NCBI RefSeq assembly: GCF_000520975.1
Contig: NZ_JACB01000004.1
Coordinates: forward strand, 124,001 to 188,000
Direction of reading: 5' to 3'
DNA length: 64,000 bases
From: Aquimarina megaterium XH134
GTDB taxonomy: Bacteria; Bacteroidota; Bacteroidia; Flavobacteriales; Flavobacteriaceae
A model generated the notes under the pieces. That model saw only the letters and a list, made by a program, of their open reading frames with translations, was not told where the DNA came from and searched no databases. A program made the position numbers and the translations under genes. Shown here piece after piece: positions 25,121 through 35,027 of this stretch (positions within the stretch are counted from its first letter, which is position 1; the number at the start of each line of letters is the position of its first letter).

Positions 25121-26377
25121 ATGATTACCAACAATAAAATCTTACTTAGGTTTTTACTTGTCTTTTTTGGATTGTTAACCTTTCCGTTTCCTATAAATAT
25201 CATTCCTAAGTTAGATGTTGTAGAAGATCCTATTGTTGATTTATATCATATTATAATTCCTTGGATCAGCAAGAATATCTTACAATTAGATTATGAGATC
25301 ACTGTGTTTACCAATGGTAGTGGAGATACTACCTATGATTATGTGTTGGTGTTATTTTTTATAGTAGTAGCTGCTATGGTTACAGCTATTTGGTCATTTT
25401 TTGATAAAAAGGAAAGAAATTATGAGCAACTTAATTACTGGTTTTTGGTATTTCTGCGATATTATGTTGGATATGTAATGCTTTCTTATGGTATTGTAAA
25501 AGTAATTCCCTTACAATTTCGAGAACCTTCATTTTATAGACTTTTACTACCCTATGGGGAATCTTCTCCTATGGGATTAGTTTGGACGTTTATGGGAGCA
25601 TCAAAAGGGTACACTATAATTAGTGGTTTAGCTGAAATGATCGGTGGGCTATTGCTTTTTCACAGAAAAACGGTGATACTTGGTGGAATGATATTAATAC
25701 CGGTATTGACAAATATTGTGTTGATCAATTTTTGTTATGATGTTCCTGTAAAACTATATTCATCAGAATTACTGATCATGGTATTACTTATCATGGCACC
25801 TCACTTAAAACGATTACTTAATGTTATCCTGCTCAATAAGCCAACAGTACCTATCCAGCACAAAGAACCATTTACCATTAAAAAACGATTACAAATAAAA
25901 AATACTGTAAAATGGATCGCTGTAGTTTTTTTCCTTTATTCTAATATTGGAGATGCTATAGAATCCAGCAAAAAATATGGGCCTAGTGCTCCTAAGCCGC
26001 CTTTGTATGGCTTATATGAGGTTACCGATTTTAAAGTCAACTCTAGAGAGGTACCACCTATTCTTACAGATACCATACGATGGAGGTTTGTATCTATTGA
26101 ATGGTTAAAATCTATACGGTTATATAGAACAGATATGTCTGGTAAAAATTATAAATCAAAAATCGATACGATCCACAAAAAAATAGAGTTAACACATCGT
26201 AAAGATTCTACAAAAGTGTATACTTTAAACTATAGTAAAACGGATTCTACAATGCATATCAAAGGTATTTTTATGAAGGATACGATTGATTGTAAAACGA
26301 AAAGATTAGACAAAAAAGATTTTTTACTTACCGGAAGAGGTTTTAATTGGATTAATGAATATCCTTATAATCGATAA
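25121..26377 (+). CDS. DoxX-like integral membrane protein
   Basis: About six to seven hydrophobic helices in the first 260 residues (FLRYYVGYVMLSYGIVKVIP, GLAEMIGGLLLFHRKTVILG) fit the DoxX/SURF4-like superfamily, with Gly/Pro pairs and a conserved FREPSFYRLLLPYGESSP region. The C-terminal 120 residues (KVYTLNYSKTDSTMHIKG) are soluble. The start lies 4 bases after the previous stop, so co-translation is likely. The function is unknown; DoxX-like proteins are often tied to redox or lipid processes. Confidence 0.75.
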   Translation: MITNNKILLRFLLVFFGLLTFPFPINIIPKLDVVEDPIVDLYHIIIPWISKNILQLDYEITVFTNGSGDTTYDYVLVLFFIVVAAMVTAIWSFFDKKERNYEQLNYWFLVFLRYYVGYVMLSYGIVKVIPLQFREPSFYRLLLPYGESSPMGLVWTFMGASKGYTIISGLAEMIGGLLLFHRKTVILGGMILIPVLTNIVLINFCYDVPVKLYSSELLIMVLLIMAPHLKRLLNVILLNKPTVPIQHKEPFTIKKRLQIKNTVKWIAVVFFLYSNIGDAIESSKKYGPSAPKPPLYGLYEVTDFKVNSREVPPILTDTIRWRFVSIEWLKSIRLYRTDMSGKNYKSKIDTIHKKIELTHRKDSTKVYTLNYSKTDSTMHIKGIFMKDTIDCKTKRLDKKDFLLTGRGFNWINEYPYNR

Positions 26378-27004
26378 AAAATCATGTATAGAACTCGCTG
26401 TACATTTTAAAACTAATAATATAAAAAAAACGTCAATTCGAGACATCCAATAAAAATTTTATCCAGTGTTTAAACTGACGTTTCAAAGCAGGGCTTTGAA
26501 ATCTTTTTTCACCAGTATAAGATTTGTTTTGGGTTAAAAAATCTTGAAGCCTTGGAAAGATTTTAGCACAATAAATCTGGTTTTCAATAAGATTGAAAAA
26601 TACCTTGAAAAAAGTGCCTTTTCTTTTGGTTCGTTTTCTTTGGGCAAGCAAAGAAAATGAACAGAAAGCCAAATCAAAGGAAATTAGATGAAATTTAAGA
26701 GTTTATAAGTTTATGAAAAACAAATCATTATGAAATATGTCAATAGTAGTGGTTTTTCATAGTGAAACGAAGAAAAATTGCACTTCGACAAGCTCTGTAG
26801 AACTATCGAGAATAGCTTTTTTGACCCCAAGTCATTACACAAAAAATTACCATAAGAACCATATTACCCTTATACCATAGCGGTCTAACACCTGTCGATT
26901 AAGGCCTATAAACACTACAATACATAGGGAAAAACCATTTTTGGCATCATGATTGGTTATATATATTCATAACAACAACAAAAATTGAATAAAAACACAT
27001 TGTT
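26378..27004. repeat. Repeat-rich gap (AGAAAAT/CAAAGGAAA context, MITE fragment)
   Basis: I see no convincing gene of normal type here. Position 26433-26672 has an open minus-strand frame (LAQRKRTKRKGTFF near its start) that resembles a recurring intergenic sequence found in flavobacterial genomes rather than a protein. A partial copy of the MITE-like element, with TTTTTCATAGTGAAACGAAG and a CTTCGACAAGCTCTG motif, lies at 26753-26815. Confidence 0.45.
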
Positions 27005-27145
27005 ATGAAAAAGAAATTACTATTAAAAAGTGCATATATCCCTAAGAGGAAAACGGATAATCCAGTAGATTGGATGCAGTATATCAATGCAAAAACACGA
27101 GAAATACGATACGGTACACATCACCCCTTATTGGGTAAAGCTTAG
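27005..27145 (+). CDS. Possible 46-residue basic protein
   Basis: ATG-initiated frame MKKKLLLKSAYIPKRKTDNP ... YGTHHPLLGKA then stop. It has no signal, no GG motif and no recognised family. It lies in a repeat-rich gap, but its codon usage looks ordinary and it has a plausible AT-rich leader, so I list it with low confidence. Confidence 0.3.
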   Translation: MKKKLLLKSAYIPKRKTDNPVDWMQYINAKTREIRYGTHHPLLGKA

Positions 27146-27191
27146 TTTTGGTTATGAATGCATACTATAGATTGGTGTGTTATTTAACCCT

Positions 27192-27306
27192 ACTTAACGT
27201 AAATTTGATATAAAGCTTTTCTTGAAAATTCACTTGTCTTCGATACAATTTTCTATCGAAAATCACTCTGACTGACGTAAATTTTCTAAAGCCGAACTCA
27301 CGTTAA
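27192..27306. repeat. MITE-like intergenic element, copy 2
   Basis: ACTTAACGT at the left end and ACTCACGTTAAC at the right end bracket sequence that matches 1139-1240 (CTTGTCTTCGAT, TTTCTATCGAAAATCACTCT, GACTGACGTAAATTTTCT). This copy lacks the 27-base CTGAGCTTGGTCGAAG insertion of copy 1. About 330 bases lie between the small ORF at 27005 and the amylase; apart from this element they hold the terminator at 27409 and the GGGATC repeat at 27327-27374. Confidence 0.5.
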
Positions 27307-27408
27307 CATGAGATAAAGTAGAGTAAAGACTGGGATCTATTTTAAAGTAACGACTTTACTATGGATCCCAGTCCTGTTTTTCAGCGGGATGATAAAAAAA
27401 CACATAAA

Positions 27409-27434
27409 AAAAGAGTGCTGAAAAGCACTCTTTT
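27409..27434 (-). terminator. Terminator of the susCDE-amylase operon
   Basis: Stem AAAAGAGTGCT/AGCACTCTTTT with a 4-base loop, 41 bases downstream of the amylase stop on the minus strand, with an A/T flank giving a U-run on that strand. Confidence 0.75.
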
Positions 27435-27474
27435 GATGGGTATGTATGGGCTAATTATAAAGAATGATGTACTA

Positions 27475-28923
27475 TTATTCTTTGGTCACAGACCATATGG
27501 CATATCCTCCTGCAGGTGCCTGTAGTGTGGCATTACCCTCTGCGTCTGTAGTAGGAGTCGCTCTAGAATTATCGGTATAGTCAACCAGGGTTTTGTTTGC
27601 CCAGTTGGTTTTTACAACACGTTGTTTTGTTTGCTGGCCAATATTCATATATAGAATTAGTCCAGGGTTATCACTGCTACCGCTTCTTTTCATGATATAC
27701 TCATCCTTATTGGCTTCAAGTATTTCGACATCACCGACCGCTAATGTAGTATAGATTTGGATAAGGGTTTTAAGTTGCCCTTTAAAAGCTTCATAATCAA
27801 GATAAAAAATAGTTGGATATCCATCATGAGTAAGAATGTAAGAGTAGGCGAGTAGCTTGTTATTATAGCTTATTCTATTCTCGGGATTATCATCTTTTTC
27901 GGTATCATGATTAGCGACAAAAGTAACAGCATTAGCTGGATCTAGTTTTCTAAGCATATTATCGGCTTCACCTAATGCAGTAAGATCATTGGCTCTGTCG
28001 AGAGTTTCATCTAATCTGTAGAAACATGCAAAATCAAAAGCTGTTGATCCAGATGCATCTACCCAGTCTTTTAGTACCTGTTGGTTTCCATCAAAATTTT
28101 CTCCTACAGAGAAACCACCAATTTTAGCATTCCAGGCTTTAACCCATTTAGGATCAAAACTCTTTACGTAGTCAAAACGCCATCCATCAAAACCTAGGGT
28201 TTTTTTATAAAATTCTGCAACAGAATCATCTCTACCCCATAACCAATCCTGTACATATTGTTGATCATGGCAAAGATCTGTTTCGGCAAAAAACAAAGCC
28301 TGATCATCGTGATCATGAATATCATTAGGGTGAAAATGCTCATTAGAACGGTTAAATTTACCAGAGGCATTTCCGTTTGATTCATTAAACAAAGAATATA
28401 CTTCGGTACCCCCGCGAAAAGGGTTGGCTTGTTTTCCTCCTCCAGAATTATGCCCCATGACGATATCGGCAATCACCTCTATATCATTAGCATGTGCTTT
28501 TTGGATAAGATCTTCTAATTCTTGTCTGGATCCGAAACGGGTCTCTACGGTACCGTGCTGGTCAAACTCACCAACATCAAAATAATCAGAAGGATCATAT
28601 CCCATAGAAAAACCTCCCGAAGCACCTTTTCCCGGCGCAGGAAGCCATATTCTATTAATTCCCGACGCTTTATAGTCTTCAATCCTGGTGCTTACTTCAT
28701 TATACCATTCTCCTGCAGGCTCGGTATCCCAATAAAAAGCTTGCATGAATACGCCTGCATTTTCTTTTTTACGCGCTGTCAAATCCATTTTTAGAGATTG
28801 ACTTGTGATTATGGGTGCTGCATCGTTTGCAGTATCGTCATCATCAGAACAACCGGTCAATCCAAAAACCAACCCTCCTAAAAGGAGGATGGTTTTGGTT
28901 GATATGTTTTTAATGTTTTTCAT
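27475..28923 (-). CDS. GH13 alpha-amylase lipoprotein of the alpha-glucan locus
   Basis: It carries a lipoprotein signal (LVFGLTGCSDDDD, Cys at about 25) and a GH13 barrel. Visible conserved parts: IVMGHNSGG, DGWRFDYVKSF with the Asp nucleophile, SVGENFDGN with the acid/base Glu, and FVANHDTEKD with the transition-state Asp. A C-terminal beta domain (VVKTNWANKTLVDYTDN) follows. The length of 482 suits bacterial alpha-amylases of this type. As the last gene of the susC-susD-susE operon it is the likely surface enzyme that cuts starch or glycogen into maltodextrins for the SusCD transporter. Confidence 0.93.
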   Translation of the reverse strand: MKNIKNISTKTILLLGGLVFGLTGCSDDDDTANDAAPIITSQSLKMDLTARKKENAGVFMQAFYWDTEPAGEWYNEVSTRIEDYKASGINRIWLPAPGKGASGGFSMGYDPSDYFDVGEFDQHGTVETRFGSRQELEDLIQKAHANDIEVIADIVMGHNSGGGKQANPFRGGTEVYSLFNESNGNASGKFNRSNEHFHPNDIHDHDDQALFFAETDLCHDQQYVQDWLWGRDDSVAEFYKKTLGFDGWRFDYVKSFDPKWVKAWNAKIGGFSVGENFDGNQQVLKDWVDASGSTAFDFACFYRLDETLDRANDLTALGEADNMLRKLDPANAVTFVANHDTEKDDNPENRISYNNKLLAYSYILTHDGYPTIFYLDYEAFKGQLKTLIQIYTTLAVGDVEILEANKDEYIMKRSGSSDNPGLILYMNIGQQTKQRVVKTNWANKTLVDYTDNSRATPTTDAEGNATLQAPAGGYAIWSVTKE

Positions 28924-28951
28924 TTCAATTTTTTAAGTGAATACTGATTTA

Positions 28952-30064
28952 TTATTGAATGATGAAAACATAGCTTCCGTCTAAATCATTGAACCATACG
29001 TTGTATGTTCCTGCAGCTACAGGAATATTAGGACCACCATCAGTAGCATATCCTGTTATTGCAGTATCTCCACCCCAGTTTACATCCCAGGCGTTATTTG
29101 CTCTAAATTTAGCTTCACCATTGGTTAATACGATACCATTGATATACCATAAATGCGGATCAAAAGCAGATTGCGTAAGATCGGTATCATTATCCCATCC
29201 TCCTGGAGTAGAATCACCAATAATACCAATACCCTGAGCGGTATAATCGGTCGCACCACTAGCATCAAATGCATTAACGGTATACGTTAAATCCTGAATG
29301 TTTACATCGAGTGTATAATAACCTTCTGCAGCAACAGAGAATGTATCTGGGTCAGAACCAAGAGTAGCGCTACTTGCTAAACTACCGCCGCTTAATCCCC
29401 ATTGTGGTTGCCATTGTCCTAATACCTCTAAGAATTTGAATGCGATATCACCACCACCTAAAAATTTACCAGTGAATTTAAATACATTTTGGTTATTAGG
29501 ATCTCTTACTAATGCAGGGTTGTTATTGTTATTATCCCATCCTGCTGCAGTTGCACTACCTACTAAGAAAAGATCTTTTTGAGGAAGTACAGTGGCATAA
29601 GGAGTAACCGTTAAAGATGTTACATTAGATGTTATAGAACTTCCACCATTTGTCCCGATAGAAGAGATTACTCGTAGATCTATCGCTCCTTCTTTATCAG
29701 GTTCTATACCTAATCCGATAGCAAGGTTGTTAAGTTCGCCAATTGTCCAGTTATAAAAACGATCAGTGGTAGTCGCAATAACCGCAGGATCTAAGGTTGT
29801 TTCAAAATTTGTACCTCCCAGACCAGCTTCTATAGTATAGGTAATAGGGGTGTTAATATTATATCCTGCATCTTCCCAAACTAAGGTAAAAGCACGTTGA
29901 TCTTCTAAATCTTTAACAAGACTAACTGTAGAATTAGCAGTTACAATTAAAGGCCCTTCTGTTTGTTCGTTTTGAATAACAAACGTTGGTTCTTCATCTT
30001 CTACACACGCATTGAAGCAAAGTGCAGCGATACATGCAAATAGTAGTATTGATATTTTTTTCAT
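28952..30064 (-). CDS. SusE/SusF-like starch-binding lipoprotein
   Basis: A lipoprotein signal (LLFACIAALCFNACVEDEE) precedes an SusE N-terminal domain (about 40-150, SLVKDLEDQRAFTLVWEDA) and two C-terminal beta-sandwich carbohydrate-binding modules (KDLFLVGSATAAGWDNNNN; GIGIIGDSTPGGWDNDTD), each with the GWDN signature of SusE/SusF modules. It is an outer-surface protein that holds alpha-glucan near the SusC pore. The gene lies between susD and the amylase, gaps of about 30 bases, in one operon. Confidence 0.9.
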   Translation of the reverse strand: MKKISILLFACIAALCFNACVEDEEPTFVIQNEQTEGPLIVTANSTVSLVKDLEDQRAFTLVWEDAGYNINTPITYTIEAGLGGTNFETTLDPAVIATTTDRFYNWTIGELNNLAIGLGIEPDKEGAIDLRVISSIGTNGGSSITSNVTSLTVTPYATVLPQKDLFLVGSATAAGWDNNNNNPALVRDPNNQNVFKFTGKFLGGGDIAFKFLEVLGQWQPQWGLSGGSLASSATLGSDPDTFSVAAEGYYTLDVNIQDLTYTVNAFDASGATDYTAQGIGIIGDSTPGGWDNDTDLTQSAFDPHLWYINGIVLTNGEAKFRANNAWDVNWGGDTAITGYATDGGPNIPVAAGTYNVWFNDLDGSYVFIIQ

Positions 30065-30095
30065 GACTGAGTAAATTAAATTTGTAATCGTTGTT

Positions 30096-31766
30096 TTAGA
30101 ATCCAGTATTCTGTCCTAGATTAGGATTAGCAGCTCTACTGGATGCCGGAACCGGAAATAGTTTAAAATTATCTGAGATTGAAGACCCATTAGGTGTTCC
30201 TCCTTTATATCTCCAGTTATAGGTCCCACCGGTATACTTACCAAATCGGATTAAATCTTGCCTTCTGTGAGCTTCCCAATATAATTCTCGGGCTCTTTCG
30301 TCAAGGATAAAATCTAGGGTGAGTTCAGAATCTGTAATATTTCCAGACATATCTCCAAATGCTCTTTCTCTAAGCGCATTTACATATCCCAGGGCAGTAG
30401 CTCGATCACCACCACCACTTCTAAGATGAGCCTCTGCGTACATTAAATAAGCATCGGCTAACCTGAATAATGGAAAATCGGTATCGACAAATCTTACACT
30501 TTGTCCGGCTTCACCGGTTGACTTTATATTAGAATATTTAGAGACCAGATATCCTTTTGAGAAATCTGTAAAATCAGATCCTATCTCGATAGGTCTGTCT
30601 ACAGGAGGATCTGTATTCGCCGGATCAGAACTAATATCCTGAGTCACCAAAGTATTTCTATCATCATTTTGAAAAACTGGATCGGTAACAAATAACTCAG
30701 AGAATTGTTTTCTCGCTCTATACAGTGTAGTAAACCCTTGTACTCCTAATGAAGCAGGAGTAGGTTTAAAACCATCTGCATTTTGTTGCCCCTGGATGAT
30801 GATTGATGCACCACCAAAGTTTCTTACGTTTGCACCATCACCTACAATAGGAAATATGATTTCGTTTTGAGCACCATTAGCATCATTATCCGCAATAAAG
30901 TTATACAGATAATTAGGTGTTAGTGAATACCCGCTATTAATAATCTCCTGGGTTGTTTGTACGCATTCTGTATAACGACCATTACCTGCTCCTAAATACA
31001 CTTCGGCATTTAGATAGATCTTGGCCAAAATCATTTTTGCTACTCCTTTATCTGCACGAGCATAGTTTTGACTAGGATTTACATCTAATAGATCTGCATT
31101 TACTTCGAGAAGTTCTTTTTCTATATAATCGAATAATGCCTGACCTTTAATCTCCTGTACTCTTATAAATCCTACCTGATCATTTTCTGTTGCAAAAGGA
31201 GCACGACCATATAGATCCATAAGATGATAGTAGGCTAATGCTCTTAATACGCGAGCTTCTGCTCTAAAGGTTTTAACTTCACTTCTAAGAGCTGCAGATA
31301 CACCTCTCTCATCTAATTTGGTATCTGTAGTTTGGCGCAAAAATTCATTTGCCAGAGAGATTTCAAAAGTTGCTCTTGCCCAAAAACCAAGGACAATAAC
31401 ATTATTGGCATCCCATGTATTTCTCTGGATCTCACGAATCCCAGGATCATTCTCATAGGTCCATATCACTTCATCGGTAGATACGTCTTGCATACTAAAC
31501 AAACCTCGAATATATTGACTGGTTCCGGCATCGATACCAGCAAGGTTGGATTGATTAGGATCACCGTTAGCATCAACATCAAGACCAACCAATGATAAGT
31601 TTGCATATACTCCGCCAAGAGCCTTAAGGTAATCTTCTCGAGTATTAAATACATCACTCGCTAGTAAATCATCATCATCTTCTAATTCGATATCCAAATC
31701 CCCTTCGCAAGAGGTGAAGATACCTATGGATAGAAATGCGTATAAAAAAATCTTATATAATTTCAT
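30096..31766 (-). CDS. susD: SusD/RagB-type surface glycan-binding lipoprotein
   Basis: A lipoprotein signal (SIGIFTSCEGDLDIEL) is followed by the SusD fold: TPR-like helices with RALAYYHLMDLYGRAPF near residue 180, and the C-terminal SusD region with ADAYLMYAEAHLRSG and LDFILDERARELYWEAHRRQDLIRFGKY. The 556-residue length is typical. It forms the lid over the SusC pore. It lies 30 bases upstream of susE and is followed on its 5' side by susC, the canonical order. Confidence 0.95.
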   Translation of the reverse strand: MKLYKIFLYAFLSIGIFTSCEGDLDIELEDDDDLLASDVFNTREDYLKALGGVYANLSLVGLDVDANGDPNQSNLAGIDAGTSQYIRGLFSMQDVSTDEVIWTYENDPGIREIQRNTWDANNVIVLGFWARATFEISLANEFLRQTTDTKLDERGVSAALRSEVKTFRAEARVLRALAYYHLMDLYGRAPFATENDQVGFIRVQEIKGQALFDYIEKELLEVNADLLDVNPSQNYARADKGVAKMILAKIYLNAEVYLGAGNGRYTECVQTTQEIINSGYSLTPNYLYNFIADNDANGAQNEIIFPIVGDGANVRNFGGASIIIQGQQNADGFKPTPASLGVQGFTTLYRARKQFSELFVTDPVFQNDDRNTLVTQDISSDPANTDPPVDRPIEIGSDFTDFSKGYLVSKYSNIKSTGEAGQSVRFVDTDFPLFRLADAYLMYAEAHLRSGGGDRATALGYVNALRERAFGDMSGNITDSELTLDFILDERARELYWEAHRRQDLIRFGKYTGGTYNWRYKGGTPNGSSISDNFKLFPVPASSRAANPNLGQNTGF

Positions 31767-31777
31767 TTCTTAATTTT

Positions 31778-34705
31778 TTAGTATTTATAATTTATTCCCA
31801 GTAAGAGTGATCTTCCTCTAGGGAAAATAGTATTGTCTACACCGTTATTTTGAATTTCGGGATCTAATCCAGAATAATCAGTAATAACAAATGCATTCTG
31901 TACTCCAGCCCATAATCTAAGACTAGATACTCCTTTCATAAGGTTTCTAAGCGTATATCCTAATGTAATGTTATCCATTCGTAGAAAAGAGGCATCCTCT
32001 ATATAATAATCAGAAAGAATAACATCTGAAGTACTCTGGAAATTAGTATCTACTATTGATGATGGTGTATTATTAAATACAGTTCTAAATATATTACCTC
32101 GTTGTGCATTTGAAGAAGCAACATTGTTATAAATTTCATTACCGATATTAGCTCTCATACTAAAGCTAAAATCAAAATTCTTATAACTTACACTAGATTG
32201 AAGTCCCATGATTAAATCTGGAGTACCTTTACCAGAAATATATCGGTCATTATTATTAATGATTCCATCACCATTAAGATCGGCATATGCTCCTTCTATA
32301 GGTCTGCCATTGGTATCATAAATTTGTGCATAGGTAAAGAATGAGAACGGAGCCTCTCCTTGTCTATGTATCTGGATTGTATTACCCGTACCACCACCAA
32401 TACCAGTAGTTAAGATATCCTGACCAAATGCTAGACTTTCTATTTCTCTATCTATAAATGTTGCATTATAGCTTACATTCCATTTTAAGTTACTATTTCT
32501 AATAACATCGGCACTAATAGAAAACTCTATACCTTCTGTTATAAACTTACCGATATTCTGAAATCCTTGATTAGAAAAGTTAGCAGCATCGGGGATGGGT
32601 GCCTGAGAAAGTAAATCATCAGATTCTTTTCTAAACACATCGATTGCACCACTAATTCTATCGTTCCAGAAACCGTAATCTAAACCGATATTATATTCGG
32701 TTATCTTTTCCCATTCGATATCTTCATTTCTAAATTGTGGCTGTACAATATTGATGAGCTCTCCATCAAGAATATATTGTGTAAGAGGACTACTTCTTCT
32801 GTATCGCTCTAGATATGCATAGGCTTGATCGATATCCTGCTGACCAGTGATACCATATCCTAAACGTAATCGTAAATTACTTACTGTAGATGAGTTTCTA
32901 AGGAAATTTTCTTCACTTATTTGCCACCCAAAAGATGCCGAAGGAAAATATCCCCATCTGTTATCTTCTCCGAATCGGGAAGTACCATCTCTACGTATAG
33001 AAGCGGTTAAAAAGTACCTGTCATTAAATTTTAGGTTGGTTCTTAAGAAATAAGCCAGTAGTACTTCGTCTGGATCAATAGTTCTCTCTGGGACATTACC
33101 CGGATCACGCTGATCTCCTGTTTCATACTTATCTAATTCGAATTTTTGATACGAGTATCCTCCAGTAGCTTCGATATCTAATCGACCAAGAGTTTTGTTA
33201 TACTTAAGGTAAGCATCGAGAAGTCGGTTTTTTACTAATAGATCTGTATCTGATTTAAAACCTAAAAATTCTCCTTGTGTAGCATTAAAACCGGTTGCAC
33301 TTTCGGTAGAACGTTCCTGGAATCTGTCTGTTTCGCTATCATCTATTCCCAGGTTTACTACAGCGCGTATATCGGGAAAGAAGTGTAATTGATAATCCAG
33401 TTTTATGTTTCCGAAGTACCGTCTTACGTTAGCGATCTCTTTTGTTTGTAATAGTTGAGCCAGAGGGTTTCTCTGAACGTTGCTTGAGGCAAATCCAGTA
33501 CTAGAATCTCGGTATTCAAAAAAACCTCCGTAGGGAGAACTTGAGTCAAGGACTGGCTGAGTTGGATCAAAAGTAATAGCCGCCCCTTCTACACCTGGCG
33601 CAAACCGGTTTTTTTCAAAGTTTAAGTTAGCGTTTACGTCTATTTTTAGATGATTATTAAATAATCTTGGGTTTAAAGAAAGAGATGTCGTAGTTCTTTC
33701 AAACTTAGATGTTTTTCTAAGTCCTTCCTGATCTGATCTTCCTATGGCAACTCTTGTAGGTAAGACTTGCATAAGAGAACCACTTACAGATAGGTTATGA
33801 TCTGTAGAAAAAGCCGTTCTGTAAATCTCATCCTGCCAATCTGTGTTTGCAGTTCCTAAATCGGCAACACGGGTAGGGAAATTTTCTGCAATAAATGCTC
33901 TATACTCATCTGCAGAAAAAACATCTACCGTTTCATGAGCACGAGTGGCACTAGTTTTAGAATCTAAACTGATCTGTAAGTTCTTTTTTCCTTTTTTGGT
34001 GGTGATAATGATCACACCATTTGCACCACGGTTACCATAAATGGCAGCTGCCGATGCATCTTTAAGAATAGAAAAGGACTCAATGTCGTTGGGGTTGATT
34101 GAAGAAAGAATAGATCTTGATCCATTGGCTAAATCTCCTGGATCATTTAGAGGTAAGCCATCTACAACAATTAGTGGATCATTAGATGCGTTTAGTGAAG
34201 CTCCACCTCTGATTCTGATTTCAGAATTAGCGGCAGGACCACCGTTAGTGTTAATGGATACACCTGCAACTCGACCGTTAAATAGGTTTTCGGGAGTAAC
34301 ATTGTTACCCGTATTGAAATCCTCTGATGTAACCAAAGCAACAGATCCTGTTAGATCTTTCTTTCTGGTGGCACCATATCCAATTAGTACTACCTGCTCG
34401 AGTTCTGCGGCATCTTCTTCTAATGTGATAGCAATAGTGGCCTGACCACTATATACCATTTCTTGAGGTATAAATCCAACATAAGAGAATACAATAATAT
34501 CCTCATTGTTAACATTGTTTATAGTATAGTTACCATCAAAATCAGAAGTTGTTCCGTTTGTGGTTCCTTTAACAATGATATTTACACCAGGAATGGGCTG
34601 ACCACTTCCAGCATCAGTAACTGTCCCATTAACAGTTGACTGTGCAAAAAAGCTCATTGGTATCAACCATAATAAAAACAATGCGCTTTTGGTAAATGTT
34701 TTCAT
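31778..34705 (-). CDS. susC: SusC/RagA TonB-linked outer membrane transporter
   Basis: This is the outer membrane barrel importing maltodextrins. After a signal peptide ending SFFAQ comes a carboxypeptidase-like regulatory domain (VNGTVTDAGSGQPIPGVNII), a TonB box and plug region (LEQVVLIGYGATRKKDLTGS; ILKDASAAAIYGNRGANGVI), then the beta barrel ending in ...LLLGINYKY with the terminal aromatic. It has 975 residues. It is the first gene of the operon; its promoter and the LacI operator lie in the 500-base gap to the divergent regulator. Confidence 0.96.
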   Translation of the reverse strand: MKTFTKSALFLLWLIPMSFFAQSTVNGTVTDAGSGQPIPGVNIIVKGTTNGTTSDFDGNYTINNVNNEDIIVFSYVGFIPQEMVYSGQATIAITLEEDAAELEQVVLIGYGATRKKDLTGSVALVTSEDFNTGNNVTPENLFNGRVAGVSINTNGGPAANSEIRIRGGASLNASNDPLIVVDGLPLNDPGDLANGSRSILSSINPNDIESFSILKDASAAAIYGNRGANGVIIITTKKGKKNLQISLDSKTSATRAHETVDVFSADEYRAFIAENFPTRVADLGTANTDWQDEIYRTAFSTDHNLSVSGSLMQVLPTRVAIGRSDQEGLRKTSKFERTTTSLSLNPRLFNNHLKIDVNANLNFEKNRFAPGVEGAAITFDPTQPVLDSSSPYGGFFEYRDSSTGFASSNVQRNPLAQLLQTKEIANVRRYFGNIKLDYQLHFFPDIRAVVNLGIDDSETDRFQERSTESATGFNATQGEFLGFKSDTDLLVKNRLLDAYLKYNKTLGRLDIEATGGYSYQKFELDKYETGDQRDPGNVPERTIDPDEVLLAYFLRTNLKFNDRYFLTASIRRDGTSRFGEDNRWGYFPSASFGWQISEENFLRNSSTVSNLRLRLGYGITGQQDIDQAYAYLERYRRSSPLTQYILDGELINIVQPQFRNEDIEWEKITEYNIGLDYGFWNDRISGAIDVFRKESDDLLSQAPIPDAANFSNQGFQNIGKFITEGIEFSISADVIRNSNLKWNVSYNATFIDREIESLAFGQDILTTGIGGGTGNTIQIHRQGEAPFSFFTYAQIYDTNGRPIEGAYADLNGDGIINNNDRYISGKGTPDLIMGLQSSVSYKNFDFSFSMRANIGNEIYNNVASSNAQRGNIFRTVFNNTPSSIVDTNFQSTSDVILSDYYIEDASFLRMDNITLGYTLRNLMKGVSSLRLWAGVQNAFVITDYSGLDPEIQNNGVDNTIFPRGRSLLLGINYKY

Positions 34706-34811
34706 AAAATTAAATTAGTTTTTGATTGTTTTACGTCTTATATTTTCACTTTCTGCAACCAAAGTATGTAAATTTTGTGTTAATTTTTTGTCAAGTTGTA
34801 GTCCGAACCTT

Positions 34812-34827
34812 ACGCAAACGTTTGCGT
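34812..34827. promoter_or_regulatory. Perfect 16-bp LacI-family operator ACGCAAACGTTTGCGT
   Basis: The sequence is its own reverse complement and has the central AAACGTTT typical of LacI/CcpA-type sites. It lies 106 bp upstream of the susC start and in front of the divergent lacI-family gene, so it is the expected site for the locus regulator. Confidence 0.85.
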
Positions 34828-35027
34828 GTGGAAAACTTTTGGAATTCTATCAAAATTTTAAGTATAATTCTGGTCATATGGCATATTTTGATGCTTACAT
34901 TTGATTTTTAACTAAAAAGTCATTTTGAACTTTTTGTATGGAAGCGAAAAAATAGACTTTTGTGCTATAATAAATCCATTTTTGAATAGCATAACCATAG
35001 CTACGGTGTGAAAAAAAGATGAAATTA

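Noticed and set aside
20760..26377. A full lanthipeptide biosynthetic cluster
   Set aside because: No dehydratase, cyclase or dedicated exporter is present; only the precursor and possible processing enzymes are seen.
26433..26672. 79-residue minus-strand frame with LAQRKRTKRKGTFF
   Set aside because: Looks like recurring intergenic sequence rather than a gene: low-complexity basic peptide, no partner genes, inside a repeat-rich gap.
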